Position numbers and translations under genes: made by a program. From Cryptomeria japonica (taxonomy: Eukaryota > Streptophyta > Pinopsida > Cupressales > Cupressaceae), in NCBI RefSeq assembly GCF_030272615.1, contig NC_081405.1:471004008-471068007 (forward strand): a DNA stretch of 64,000 bases. Reading direction: 5' to 3'. Of the stretch, positions 1 through 11,519 are shown piece by piece. Position 1 is the stretch's first letter. Each line of letters begins with the position of its first letter. A model generated the notes under the pieces. The model searched no databases. It was not told the origin of the DNA and saw only the letters and a list, made by a program, of their open reading frames with translations.

Positions 1-3000
1 ATCCTAATAGTTGAAAATCACCAACCACTCGACCATGTGGAACAAAAGGAACCACCCCATGTGCTAGGACATGACACAAGGTCCCAACACACACTATAGA
101 CCTAAGCTAACACATAACAACCAAAGAGACTAAATAATACAAGGAATCTCAAGCAAGGACCAACCACAAGCAATCACAAGAAGAAACTCCCAGAGGCATA
201 CAAATCATCAAGGCATAAATGCAAATCAACAAGAGGACACATATAGGAGTGGAGTGTCATCACATGCCATCCTCTAACATAAAAAGTTCTATAACACAAG
301 GAACAAGCCTGATGGACATGTGGAGCCATCTCAACCTATGAAAGACCAAGGGAGATTGACTTGCCATCACGATGGCCTTCCCAATCTTATCCTAAAATAT
401 CCTCCATGGGATCAACTCATGGGGCTCAACTATTAATAGTCTTGATTAGTCGAACCTAACTACCCACCCATCAATTTATTATTGCATTATCACTTGTTTA
501 TTTCAAGGTAAACTTTCAATGTGCCCTAGTATTCTAGACTTCATGCATCCGTACAAGAAAAATCATGCAAGTCTATCTATTGTGACCTCGGTCATCACAA
601 GGAAACCCACTCCCCCTAATGTTTTCCCAAAACAAAATCATAACAAGGGGCTCATATACAATATGTAAATCTAAAAACCATAAGCATCATCATCTAGCCA
701 TAACACATACATGAACATCCAACAACCACAATGCCAAGTAAACAAATAATGAGCCTCGTAGCATAATAACACATCAAGGGCCACACAAAGGCCATAAAAA
801 AATATCAAAACTATGAAATGAACATCAACAACAAGGCACATCAACTCACTAGATCAGAGTAATAAAATAATCCTCACAACATGGTTTATCAACATCTTGG
901 AGATGCACGAAAATCTCCATGATATGGTTTATCAACATGTCGGAGTTTAAAATCATCAAATAATATCAAATCAAATAAACCACAAAGATAGAAATGATTA
1001 TCAGACCTCAACAAACACCTCTAGTACAAGAATAGATTAGAAAATAACATCACGGATTGACTAATCCAGAATATACTGAAACAACAGAGATTAGCACATC
1101 TGAATAACAAAGAGGCACATTTGACTAACCCTGAGGCGCATTCAATACATTCTAAAGCATATTTGAATAGTTCTGAAGCACATATAATCAATTATGAGGT
1201 GCATCTGACCAATTATGAGGCACATATAAATAATAGAATAGCACATACGATTGATTCAGTAACACATATGACAAAATTGATAGCGCATATGATAAAATTA
1301 TTAGCGCATATGACTCAAAAATAAAAATAAACGGAAAAGGATAGATTATGATTCCATATTAAAATTCAAGGAGAAATATCTAAGTCTCGAAACCAAGCTG
1401 AAAAGTGACGCCCAGACCTAAGGAAACAAATGAAATAAATAAAATGCAAAACCATAACCACATCAAGGAGTAACCACAAAACATAGCTCCTCCATACCCG
1501 ACCATGGCTCACTCAGACAGTAACAGAAAGCATTACATGACCCAATATTACAATCAATTTAAAACACATACATAAACAAGGCTTGGAAAAGGAAAGTGTC
1601 AACCATAAAAATACAAGAACATCAACAGTGAGATTCTCTGTGTCTTCTCCCTCTCACGGCAATGCCAGACTGATAGAGCCATAGAGGAAACCCCAATATA
1701 AACCAACTCCTCAAAAAAATAATGAAATCTCAACCCACATGGACTCAACATCACACACCCAACAATTAATAGGAAGCTAAATGCATAGAACTCCACAAAC
1801 AATAATTTCCACAGTGTCGCGCGTTCACAACAAAACATTTCCAGAACAATAAATTTTCCCACATGCTATAGTAAGAAAATATATATCCCAAAGTTTTTCC
1901 ATGAAATATTTAATTCCAAAATTGTATAAAACTACAGAATAAGATTTATTTCAACCCATTCCCCACATATAAAATACAGACACGGAGAAAACACGAAATT
2001 TGAAAAATAAAAAATTCAAGGAAAGACCTCTAACCTGGATTAGGAGTGATGAAGGAAGGTTGATGAAGCACCCACAAAAATCCAGCAAGCTCCCAAAGCC
2101 AAAATCCAAGCTCAAAAACAAATTTGCAGAGAAGATTCAAAAGAGTGTAACCTGACAACAAGCTCAGGCAACCAGATAAAAAGAAAACCAAGCCTAAACC
2201 CTAACCTCCAAGCAAAAACCCTAGCCTCAAAGTCAACCAATGAAAATATTCCAAACGACAATATATTTCACCTACCCCATTAATAGTACATTTTATTTTC
2301 TCATTTAAAATTTGGTCAATGAGAATAAAAGTGGGTGAGGAAAATATTAAAAACATATTTATAATTATAAATGGAATGTGAAAGGATTATAGTATGAGGT
2401 ACTTTATTTCCCCAATATAACTAATAATTAGACTATACAAATAACTATAGGTTACGATTAATTAAACAAACCAAATGGGTAATTAAATAGATAACCCAAG
2501 GCTTATAAAATAAATAAATAACCTCTAATAAATATTATTTAGTATTAAAATATAAAAACAATGATAAACACCAAATAAATAAATAACTAAGCTACAAATA
2601 TTAATTAAACAATAAATACTAAATAAACCTTTAATCAACAATAAATAAATACTTAAACAATAAATTCTAAATAAATAAGTATTAAATCTCAAATAATCAA
2701 AACACCAATAATCCAATAATTAAATTAAATATTAATAACTATTTAATATCACATCACTTAATTAAATAAATCAATAAACACTTGCATACTCACAAAACCA
2801 TAGCTCATTGATTGACATGGCGAATTACACAAAGACATTGATGATTCAAGGTAGACATCTTAGACCTAGAGTATGTGAAGGGAACTCATGTCAACTCTGA
2901 ACCACATGCCAGTGGGATATAAAGACATGCTTGGACCTATGGAGCCAGGTGGAGTCGGTGTCTAGTACTTGCAAATCCTGCAACCACAATGCAACGATAC
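1..3000. repeat. R1 dispersed repeat, left copy (continues left of window)
   Basis: No gene is visible. The stretch is collinear, with substantial divergence, with 52900-55665. Shared anchors in the same order are the gaccatgtggaac/gaccacatggaacc block (about 35 and 53015), the tgtcatcacatg block (about 258 and 53258), the ggccttcccaatct block (about 373 and 53430), the 'cccactccccctaatgtt' block (about 607 and 53617), the 21-bp array, an AATAAATA-rich tract (2440-2790 and 55180-55450) and the tgtctagtacttgca block (2958 and 55630). Only short ORFs occur. It may be an old LTR or another non-coding element, but I see no PBS or PPT next to it. Confidence 0.7.
1091..1321. repeat. 21-bp tandem array, 11 units (R1 left)
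   Basis: Eleven consecutive units of exactly 21 bp, each with a core like AGCACATATGA (variants gcgcatatga, gtgcatctga) followed by a variable AT-rich half. Because 21 is a multiple of 3, one frame stays open for 67 codons and reads as a 7-residue repeat (AHxxxxx); I regard this as a by-product of the repeat and not a gene. The same array with the same unit number lies at 54035-54265. Confidence 0.85.
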
Positions 3001-3765
3001 ACCATATGCATATATATCATAATAGGCAAGTGATAGGGAATCACAACAACACATCTCACTCGCAATGAGTGATGTGATATCATCTCTCTCATGAAGATAG
3101 TCATACAATAATCAAACACATCGCATAATCAACTCATCATATGTAATCATGAAATAGGGTTAGTGTAATCATAATAGCATCAAATCCATGATCAATATAA
3201 ACTATCAATAATCCATCAACATAGTAATGTATATAGAATCCATCATGCACATATGATCCATCAAACACATATATCCATCAAATCACATAATCAATGATGA
3301 TAGAGTCATCATCTACATAATCATTAAAATAGCATATATCCAAATAATGTCTAGCACCATAATGAGTAATTGAAACACATGTATAATCATAATCCAAAAC
3401 ATCATAAAGAGTCTAGATAAGTCTGTCATGCATGAAATAAAAGTCAAGTCAATTCAAGTCAAGGAGGGACACCACACAATACAGGTCTAGGTGCATTCCT
3501 AATTCAGCACCAAACACCTTAGGGAGGTTTCCAAGTGACTCCAAAAAAGAAGAATCATGATTGCTCATGGGTTTACTAAGACTGCCAATTCTATCCCAAT
3601 AGGATAGTCATAAACTTTAGCTCAAATAATTATTGTTTGCATCAATTTTTGGTAGTATTGATTCAATATGACCCTTACACAACCTTCTCCAACACTATCC
3701 AACCTTGTGGGGTCCAATTTGTTCACTAGTGTTCACAATTTTGGTCTTCAATTCTCCTTTAGGCC
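3001..3765. other. non-coding spacer between R1 and G
   Basis: AT-rich DNA with scattered short atccatcaa-like repeats around 3190-3300 and no open frame of note. I see no PBS, PPT or LTR end. It is the left flank of element G, although no target-site duplication for G could be matched here. Confidence 0.5.
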
Positions 3766-4672
3766 TGATACATGAGGATATCAGGGTCATAGTACATTAT
3801 GAGCACATGCAAATCAAATCTTACACACCTGCAAGCATGGAATATGAAAGAACATACAAAAATATACCATTCCACTAATTTTTAAGCATTTAATACTAGT
3901 GGAATGGGGATTTATACATTTTTAAAGGTCACTGGTTACCCTAACTAGGGATTCAGACTAGTTTTAGAAAAATGCTAATAACTTTCAAAATACACAATTA
4001 AATTAAGTGAGACCAAAAGAAAAAAAAATATATTAAAGTGCCAAACAACTCCAAGTGGTCTTAGGACATTATGAGGTCCATATAGGTCATACTAATTTTT
4101 GCAACAACCTGTAACTTTCAAAAAAAAAAGTATCCTAGGGCTGCCTATAGTAAAATGGTCATAACTTTCTTGAAACTTGATGAAATTACACCAAACCAAC
4201 GGAAATGAAATATAACCCAGTCCTCCATCAATCAAAATTGAATTGAGACCAGTAAAATTTTGTACAAGTCCCTATAATACAAATGAGCAACAAAAAATGT
4301 GAGGAAAGTGCAGAAAATGATGAGTTTTTATTGCTCCAACTTCAAAAAACAAAACATAAACCCTTATGTAATACAATGGAAGCCTATTTATTCCTGCACA
4401 ATAATTGTATGCCTCCTCAAATGACCCCCACTATCATCTAATAGCTTTTAACAAACTTTTGAAAAGTTGTCACTCAACAAGAAAAATTGTCATGACAACA
4501 TTGACAAGTTTTGGACAATTTTTACATTTTTAAACCAATGGAACCCAAACTTGCACAAATGAGTCCATATGATCAATAATAGTAAAAAATGACCTTATTT
4601 ACATCAAAAATCACAAAACAAGACAAAAATCCAAAAATGGTTCACTTTGAGCATGAGGGTGCTCCTGCACCA
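3766..4672 (-). repeat. G 3' LTR (left copy)
   Basis: Matches 49647-50611 over almost its whole length, for example around the 'cattatgagcacatgcaaa' block at 3798 and the 'catgagggtgctcctgcacc' block ending at 4671. It ends CACCA, the inverse of its TG(G/A)TG start in element orientation. It is about 60 bp shorter than the right LTR because the sequence left of 'tatcagggtcatagtacatt' is missing or replaced, so the left border is approximate. Confidence 0.75.
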
Positions 4673-4772
4673 TACTCCCAAGGGGAAGAAAACTCAAGTC
4701 CCACTTGAGTGTGGGGCTACAACTGAGTAGCCATGCTTGAAAACATCTTCCTCAGACATCCATGAAGCATAT
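4673..4772 (-). pseudogene. G: chromodomain tail and polypurine end
   Basis: Reading leftwards from the edge of element A, the minus strand encodes a short stretch beginning ASWMSEEDVFKHG, which is the final part of the chromodomain-like segment whose first part lies at 29581-29760. The 'xDASWMxExD' pattern is typical of the C-terminus of plant chromovirus integrases. A stop follows after about 24 codons. The segment runs into a ccttgggagta tract next to the 3' LTR, which fits a PPT. Insertion of A split this small exon-like remnant. Confidence 0.6.
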
Positions 4773-5545
4773 TGTTGGATATTGTTGCTGATAGTATATG
4801 TTGTTTTCATTCATGTCAACATATTCCTGTGTTTGGTGTTCTGATGATTGTAGAGAATTAATTTGGTTTGGTTTGATGATGAGGATTTGCGGTTCAGTAA
4901 TGAAGTATCTCTACTTCATTCTTTATTGATTTTAGTGATCCGTAAGTTCACTTGATCATATCCTTTGATCCAGTTTGAGGTTTGGTCTTTCTCTTTTGTG
5001 GTTGGCAAAATTTGGTATTTGATCCGTTGTGCTCTGGTATGATCATATCTTTGGTTGTGGATTTGAGAGAGTGTTTTGGATGTTCATGTGTATCTACATT
5101 TTAAAATGTTCATGATTTGGTGCTCTACAAGTTATCTTTCTAGTCTGAATTGTTGTTAATGAGTGTTAGCATGTTGATCGATGAAGATTTGAATAAGTGG
5201 TGTTGGTGTAGCTATTGCAGATGGTTCTAATGTGCTTGTTGGTGTTTCCTAATCGTGTTCTATTTGTTTTGGTGGTCTACATTGATCCTTATGTGCAATA
5301 TTGGTGATTTTATTGATCTAGTGATATTCTTCATGTTATGTGGTATTTTTTAGAAGTGTGGCATATTGCGGTTGATCTTGGTGAGATTTATGGTGGTGAT
5401 GCATGTTCGAGGATTTGGTTTAGGTCCATGCTATGTTGTATAAGGAATTGTATTGGTCTAGTAGTTGGTTTATGTATCATGTGATGTAATTTTGTAATTA
5501 AGGGTTGAGGTTTTGGTCGACCTTGTAGTCAATGTTGATGAATTG

Positions 5546-5554
5546 TATAAATAG
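5546..5554 (+). promoter_or_regulatory. TATA box of A 5' LTR
   Basis: TATAAATAG, the plant TATA consensus, conserved at 29024-29032 in the 3' LTR. The solo LTR S begins only 9 bp downstream, so the normal start-site spacing in this copy is destroyed. Confidence 0.65.
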
Positions 5555-5563
5555 GTATTATAT

Positions 5564-6376
5564 TGGTGCATACATAATCCAGTCGGTCCCCAAAGAGAAC
5601 AAACCAGATCATACATCATGAGTATTACAATGAGAAGAAACAACAAAACATGGATAAAATAAAAAAACATATATCTGCATCATCATATTATCATCATAGA
5701 ACATTTGGTAATCATTCGTTTACATGCAGGCTAACATGCCTGGTTTCAGACTACATGCCAGATTATAATCCATCCAGACCTCCAAGGGGCATCCAAATTA
5801 TACTTCCAGAGACTAGATACTCATAATCTTTGAACTTCCCTTCTAAGGATTACATAAAACAATATATATACCCTCTAGAACACATCTGGGTTGGCCACAA
5901 AAGATTACATTTACCAAGAAAGGAAAATGAAATGTGTAAAATAGGTCGGCCCCAAAACGTGAAGATCTCATCCACCAAGAATAAGCATGAAGTGTAGAAT
6001 ACATAGGAAGGTCGACCAAGGGCCTAAGAACATCGAGTGTGCTGCCAAGTTGATCCACAATCCAAGAAATCGCTTCACACGAGAAGAAATCTCCAATATA
6101 GACAATAAGCTCAAAACTACTCTGGAACCAGGAAACAATCACTCTTGAAGGAATAACTCTTCAGAAAAGAATCCAAATGAACTAGAAATCTAGGATAATG
6201 CACAAGAACAAGCCTAAAAACTAAAAATTTGATCCACAATGAAAAAGAACTAGCTACCAGGACACACTGAAAGAAACACAAAAAACTGCTACCAGAACTA
6301 AACAAGAACAAAACTAAGGAAATATTTTTGGTTGTTGATGCAAGATTTCTCAAAGACCGGGGATGCTTCTACATCA
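5564..6376 (-). mobile_element. S: solo LTR inserted in the A 5' LTR
   Basis: 813 bp, absent from the A 3' LTR, flanked by a perfect 5-bp duplication tatat (5559-5563 and 6377-6381). Ends are TGGTGCATAC and TACATCA, so TG...CA in either direction. On the minus strand it has a TATA-like ggtatatatattg (5861-5873) and an upstream GCCGAC core (complement of 5945-5950), which suggests minus orientation. No internal region, PBS or PPT is present, as expected after LTR-LTR recombination. Minus-strand ORFs of 99 and 78 codons inside it have no recognisable domain. Confidence 0.8.
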
Positions 6377-6923
6377 TATATTCATGTATTTAGGGTGTCA
6401 ATGTTGTATCTGCATTATCAAAGAGTGGTGTATGTGCACATAAGTGAATTTATCCTTCAGTATGGGGTATTGAGAAGAGATTATTGCAAGGCAGATAAAT
6501 GAGCTTAACCGGAACTGTCATCAGACATTAGCAGATGTTATCTTTGTAGTTCATGTAATCTGCATTGTAGTCCCTATATTATTGTAAGGTAGTGAACCTT
6601 CCTTGAGGATTGGAGCCTTCTGGGTCATTAGTTTTTGAGAAGTGAGCTCTAGGTAGTGTGCCTAAATGCATGTGCATTCCCCATTGTAATATTTACACAT
6701 ACTACTATAGAGTATCATCTTATTGTGGGTAGGTTCCCACCATGGATTTTTCCTTAACCAGGTTTTCCACGTCAAAAATATTGGTGTTGTGTGTGTTGGT
6801 GTTATTGTCTTTATGTTTTTTCTTGCTGCAGTTGATCAGATCTAAGATTGTGGTTAATTTGTTTAATCCGGTGAAAACTGATTCACCCCCCCTCTCAATT
6901 TTCCTTCATTATTGTTGCCAACA

Positions 6924-6937
6924 ATTGGCATCAGAGC
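6924..6937 (+). other. A primer-binding site
   Basis: ATTGGCATCAGAGC directly follows the 5' LTR. It differs by one base from ATTGGTATCAGAGC, the site complementary to plant initiator tRNA-Met. Confidence 0.85.
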
Positions 6938-6979
6938 TAGATCCTCCGGAAGAAGCTTGAATGCTTGAGGAGATCCAAG

Positions 6980-7929
6980 ATGACAACTTATGTGTTCAAG
7001 AATGAGAGTCCTAGATTTGATGGAAACAATTATACTGTATTGAAGGACCGAATGGTAGTTCACTTGAAGTGTCTTGGAGACGAGCATTGGAAGATTACAA
7101 AGAATGTCTCTAATGTTCCTCAGAATGGACCGGTTACCGCTGCTGAGATCAAGGATGTTGAACATAACATAAGAGCTAGGGAAGCATTGTTGAGTGCCTT
7201 GACTAATTCAGAGATGACAAATGTGATGGGTTTGAAGATTGCACATGAGATCTGGAAAAAGTCAGAGACCTTGTATGAAGGAGATGCACAAGTTAAAGTA
7301 GCTAAGTTACATAGTTTGAAAGGGAAGTATGATGCATTGAAGATTGGAGAAGATGAAAACATAACATCCTTTATGGCTAAGGTGAATTATCTTGTCATGA
7401 ACATCAGATGTATCGGTGGAACTCTTGAAGAAGATGAGACTATTGCTAAAGTACTGAGATCATTTCCTACTGCTTACAAGCATAAAGTAGCTACTATTGA
7501 TGAAATCTGGAGTGTGACTACTATGACCAGAGACATGTTGGTTGGAAATCACATGGAAAATTTGAGACTGCATTCATAGCCTCTATATCTAGGAAGTAGA
7601 AGTATGATCTGGGAGAAAGTTCATGTTAGGTATCTAGATATGAAAGAGAATGGATGAGCTTGAAGCCCTTATTGCTCGGAGATCGCCTAAGGGAGCCAGT
7701 AAGTATGATGGAAAGTTACATTTGAAATGTTTCTCTTGTAATAAGATAGTTCATTTTGTTTCTAGGTGCCCTGATAGAATGTCTAGATATGATAAGCATG
7801 ATAAGTTTGAAAGATATGATAGATCTAGTAAGTATGATAGATATAAGAAGCATGAAAATAATAATAAGTTATAAGCCTAACTAGAAGTTTAGATATCAGA
7901 AGAGGTGTTATTATGTTGCTGATGAAGGT
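6980..7929 (+). pseudogene. gag: A: copia gag (UBN2-type capsid plus zinc knuckle), broken
   Basis: Structural capsid/nucleocapsid protein of a copia element, which would form the cytoplasmic particle. The first open segment (from ATG 6980 to 7579) has the copia gag pattern: RFDGNNY near the N-terminus, then helical AREALLSAL and EIWKKSETLYEGD segments typical of UBN2. A stop and frame change follow; the next segment (7650-7874) carries a zinc knuckle (CFSCNKIVHFVSRC, C-x2-C-x4-H-x4-C) and a YDK/YDR-rich basic tail. I chose 6980 because MTTYVF fits the usual short lead-in better than an in-frame ATG five codons upstream. Confidence 0.85.
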
Positions 7930-8390
7930 GTGATAGATGAAGAATCTAAGAATGGAAATTCAAAAGATGATTTTGTATTTATTGTTATCAAGGAAGATGA
8001 TCTAGTACCATTAAATCCTACAAGTTGTATTGTTGACGAGAAAGCCTTGGCTGCTAAGATTAAAGAGAAAGATGAATGGGTGATTGACAACGGTTGTTCA
8101 CATCATATGATAGGTGATAAAAGTAAATTTATGAGTATGGAAAGGTATGATGGTGGTATAGTAACATTTGGAGAAGACAAAGCTTGTGTGATTCATGGTA
8201 GAGGTTCCATTTATTTTAATGATAAGTATAATATTGATGATGTCTTGTATGTTGAAGGATTGAAGCATAATCTTTAAAGTGTTGGACAGATGGTTGACAA
8301 GGGATATGATTTAAAATTCAGGAATGGTAAATGCGAGATCCTAAATGCCTCTGGTATTGAGATTGCATTAGGAACTAAGACTAAAGGTAA
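7930..8390 (+). pseudogene. pro: A: copia aspartic protease, broken
   Basis: Retropepsin-like protease that would cleave the Gag-Pol polyprotein. The active-site segment reads WVIDNGCSHHMIGDK at about 8077, where the usual copia motif is DSGCSxHM; here S is N, while the catalytic D is kept. The typical copia downstream pattern follows (DDVLYVEGLKHNL), and the frame then meets a TAA at 8275-8277 where related copies read SVGQL. So the product would be truncated at the end of the protease. Confidence 0.8.
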
Positions 8391-9587
8391 TATCTTTCAT
8401 TTGAATGTTGGTGAGATAAGTTGTTTGATTTCTTAGATTGATGAAAGTTGGTCGTGGCATATAAGGATGTGTCATGTTAATTTTGACTGCATGATAAGGA
8501 TAAGTTCTACTCAAGGTGTTAAGAGATTTGCCTAAAATTGTGAAACCATCTAATCCAGTATGTAAAGAATGTCAGTTGGGAAAGATAACAAGAACTACAT
8601 TCAAGAGTAAGTTGTATTTATCTAACGGATTGTTAGATCTTGTGCATACTAACTTATGTGGTCGTACTAGAGTGAGAAGCATGCAGGGTGACATATATTT
8701 CATGTTGTTGATTGATGATTATTCTAGGATGATGTGGGTTACCTTTTTAAGGGAGAAATAAAAAGCATTGGAGAAATTCAAGATATTCAAAGCTAGAGTG
8801 GAGACTGAGATAGGATTGAAGCTGAAGTACATGAGATTTGACAGAGGAGGAGAATTTAAATCAGAAGAGTTTGATGCATTTTGTGAGAGAAATGGAATTA
8901 GAAGACAATTATCTGCTCCTAGAACTCCTCAGTAGAATGGAGTTGTTGAAAGGAAGAACATAACCATTTTGGATGTTGCCAGGACTATGCTGATAGAAGG
9001 AAATGTTGCACAAATATTTTGGAGAGAATTTATTAGCACTGTTGTTTACACATTCAACTGGGTGCATATAAAAGGTGATTTTGGTAAGACTCCTTATAAG
9101 CTATGATTTGGTCATGTTCCTATAGTTAGATATTTCAAAGTTTTTGGAAGTAAATGTTATATCAAGAGAGATGAGGATATAGGAAAGTTTGATGCAAGAT
9201 GTGATGAAGGAATCTTTTTTGGTTATTCTACTAAGAGAAAGGCCTACCAGTGTTACAACAAGAGACTAAAGAAAATTATAGAGAGTGCAAATGTGAAGGT
9301 TGATGAATGTCATGGAAAGCAGATCAGAGCATGCAGATGTGAATCTAATGATGAAGATATTATTTCTAATCCTATGCAGACTGAGATCTTAAAGCTGAAT
9401 TATCCGATAGAGACAGGTAATCCGAATATTGTTGCTATCGGTGAAGAAGTTCAAAAGATTGACAATCAGAATAATCAGAAGACTCTGAGGTATGTAAGAT
9501 TGGATCATTCAGAAAATCAAATTATTAGTGATAAGAATAAAGGTGTGATGACTAGGAGAAGGATTGATGTTGAAGAGATATTATTTA
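8391..9587 (+). pseudogene. int: A: copia integrase, multiple stops
   Basis: Integrase that would insert the cDNA. The zinc-binding N-terminal part contains SWSWHIRMCHVNFD (about 8446) and a CKECQLGK motif (8557-8580). The catalytic core has LDLVHTNLCG (first Asp, about 8634), MRFDRGGEF (second Asp, about 8831) and NGVVERKN (Glu, about 8938). In-frame stops interrupt it near 8434, 8759, 8934 and 9104; the 8934 stop replaces the Gln of the usual PQQNGV and looks like CAG to TAG. The C-terminal linker after 9293 is open to 9817. Confidence 0.85.
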
Positions 9588-10497
9588 TTTCAAAGATTGA
9601 ACCAAAAGATGTTGCACAAGCATGTAAGTATGAGAATTGGATAAAAGCAATGGAAGAAGAGCTTAATCATATTGAGAAGAATAACACTTGGGATCTTGTT
9701 TCGAGACCTAAAGACAACAATGTGATTGGCAATAAATTGGTGTTTAGGAATAAAGTGAATGAAGTCGGTGAAGTTGTTAGAAACAAAGAAAGACTGGTAT
9801 GTAAAGAGTTTTCTTAGATGAAAGGAATTGATTATGAGGAAACTTTTGCTCTAGTAGCTAGAATTGAAGCTGTTAGATTGTTGCTTGCATATGTTGCTTA
9901 AAAAAACTTCAAGGTATATCAAATGGATGTTAAGTCAACCTTTTTTAATGGTGATTTGGAAGAGGAAGTCTACATTGAGCAACTAGATGGATTTTCATTA
10001 TTAGATGAAGGAGATATGGTATGCAAATTGAAGAAAGCATTGTATGAACTAAAGCAAGCCCCTAGAGCTTGGTATGCTAGATTGGATAAGTATTTGTTGA
10101 AGTTGGGATTTTGTAAAGGTACTATTGATAGTAATTTATTCTTTAAGATTACCAATGATAACATTTTGATTGTTGAAGTCTTTGTTGATGATATCATTTT
10201 TGTAGGAGATGATGATTTGAGTATGAAGTTTGCTGATGATATGCAAAAGGAATTTGATATGTCTATGATAGGTGAGATTAAATTCTTCTTAGGATTGCAT
10301 ATTACACAAATTGGCAAAGGCATTTTCATTTCTCAATCTAAGTATGTGAAGGAATTATTGAAAAAATTTGGGTTAGATGATTCTAAACTTGTTGGAACTC
10401 CTATGGTGGCTGGATGTAATTTGTCTAAAAAAATGAATATCGAAAAGTTAATCAGACTTTATATAGATCTATGGTTGGTAGATTGCTATACTTAACT
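9588..10497 (+). pseudogene. RT: A: copia reverse transcriptase, broken
   Basis: RVT_2-type reverse transcriptase. It begins around WIKAMEEELNHIEKNNTWDLV (about 9637). A TAG at about 9815 and a TAA near 9900 interrupt the first third; the ORF from 9923 then carries MDVKSTFFNGDLEEEVYIEQ, the LKQAPRAWY segment and the catalytic FVDD (10181-10192), the copia version of the YxDD box. It ends at a TAA near 10495, where the frame shifts into the RNase H part. Confidence 0.9.
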
Positions 10498-11377
10498 CAG
10501 ATTAGACCAGATATTATGCATGTTTTTCTTTGTGCTAGATTTCAAGCTAATCCTAAAGAGACATTTTACTGTTGTGAAAAGGATTTTTAGATACTTGAAG
10601 GGGACTATTGACTATGGTTTATGTTATCTGAAGAATGGTGATTTCATGTTATGTGCCTATATTGATGTTGATTGGGCAAGTGATGTTTATGACCAGAAGA
10701 GCACCTCTGGTGGAGCTTTCTTTTTGGGAAAGAAGTTGGTTTCATGCTCTAGTAAGAAGAAAGATGGTGTATCTCTATCTACTGTTGAAGCTGAATACAT
10801 TGTTGCTGCTAGAAATTATACTCAAGTAGTTTGGATGAAGCAAATGTTGAAAGATATTAGAGTGATTTCATGTTATCTGAAGAATGGTGATTTCATGTTA
10901 TGTGCCTATATTGATGTTGATTGGGCAAGTGATGTTTATGACCAGAAGAGAACCTCCGGTGGAGCTTTCTTTTTGGGAAAGAAGTTGGTTTCATGCTCTA
11001 GTAAGAAGAAAGATGGTGTATCTCTATCTACTATTGAAGCTGAATACATTGTTGTTGCTAGAAATTATACTCAAGTAGTTTGGATGAAGCAAATGTTGAA
11101 AGATATTAGAGTGATTTATGATGAGCCTACTGTTATTTATTGTGATAATTCAAGTGTTATCAATATTTCCAAGAATCTGGTTTTGCATTAAAAAACAAAG
11201 CATGTATCAATAAAGTATCATTTCTTCAGGAAGAAAGTCAATGATGAAGAAGTCAAATTGGAATATGTATCTACAAAGGATCAGATTGCAGATATTTTCA
11301 CTAAGCCTTTGCCTACAAATACATTTGTCTATTTGAGAGACAATTTAGGGGTCTCTTCCCCTCTTGATGAGAGCTAG
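10498..11377 (+). pseudogene. RH: A: copia RNase H with internal 249-bp duplication
   Basis: RNase H domain that would degrade the RNA strand. Visible landmarks are the RT-RH connection VKRIFRYLKGT, the first catalytic region YIDVDWASD, STVEAEY, YCDNSSVI, and the C-terminal QIADIFTKPLPT. A direct in-frame duplication (10622-10870 and 10871-11119) gives two copies of the DVDWASD...EAEY block, so the domain is 83 residues longer than normal. A stop at about 11189 truncates the open frame 180 bp before the normal end (TAG at 11375). Confidence 0.9.
10622..11119 (+). repeat. 249-bp tandem duplication in A RNase H
   Basis: Two abutting 249-bp copies (10622-10870, 10871-11119). I count four base differences by eye (gcacc/gaacc, tctgg/tccgg, actgtt/actatt, gctgct/gttgct), about 98% identity. 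The period is 83 codons, so the frame is kept. Confidence 0.95.
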
Positions 11378-11519
11378 ATGCATGGAGTTGCATCAATCTG
11401 GTGGATTTTAGAGCCTTATCTTTTTATCTGGGTTGATTAGTTGGTGCTGCTACTCAATCGGAGTAGTCAGTGTGTAGTTCAAATGATCATTTGTGATTTT
11501 ATCCTAAGGGGGGGAGATT
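11378..11519 (+). other. A 3' untranslated region, first part
   Basis: Non-coding sequence after the RNase H stop. It ends in a PPT-like aagggggggagatt, exactly where B inserted. It continues at 28010. Confidence 0.75.

Larger units (their letters stand above)
4773..6923 (+). repeat. A 5' LTR (contains solo LTR S)
   Basis: Aligns with 28241-29580 from 4773 to 5563 and from 6377 to 6923. Without S and its 5-bp duplication it is about 1.33 kb, against 1.34 kb for the 3' LTR. It starts TGTTGG and ends CCAACA, a perfect short inverted repeat. Confidence 0.9.

Noticed and set aside
1121-1324. 67-codon protein with AHxxxxx heptads
   Set aside because: Explained by the 21-bp DNA repeat (a multiple of 3). 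The other R1 copy has a different reading.
5843-6142. 99-codon minus-strand ORF inside S
   Set aside because: No domain; S has all features of a solo LTR, where short ORFs are expected by chance.
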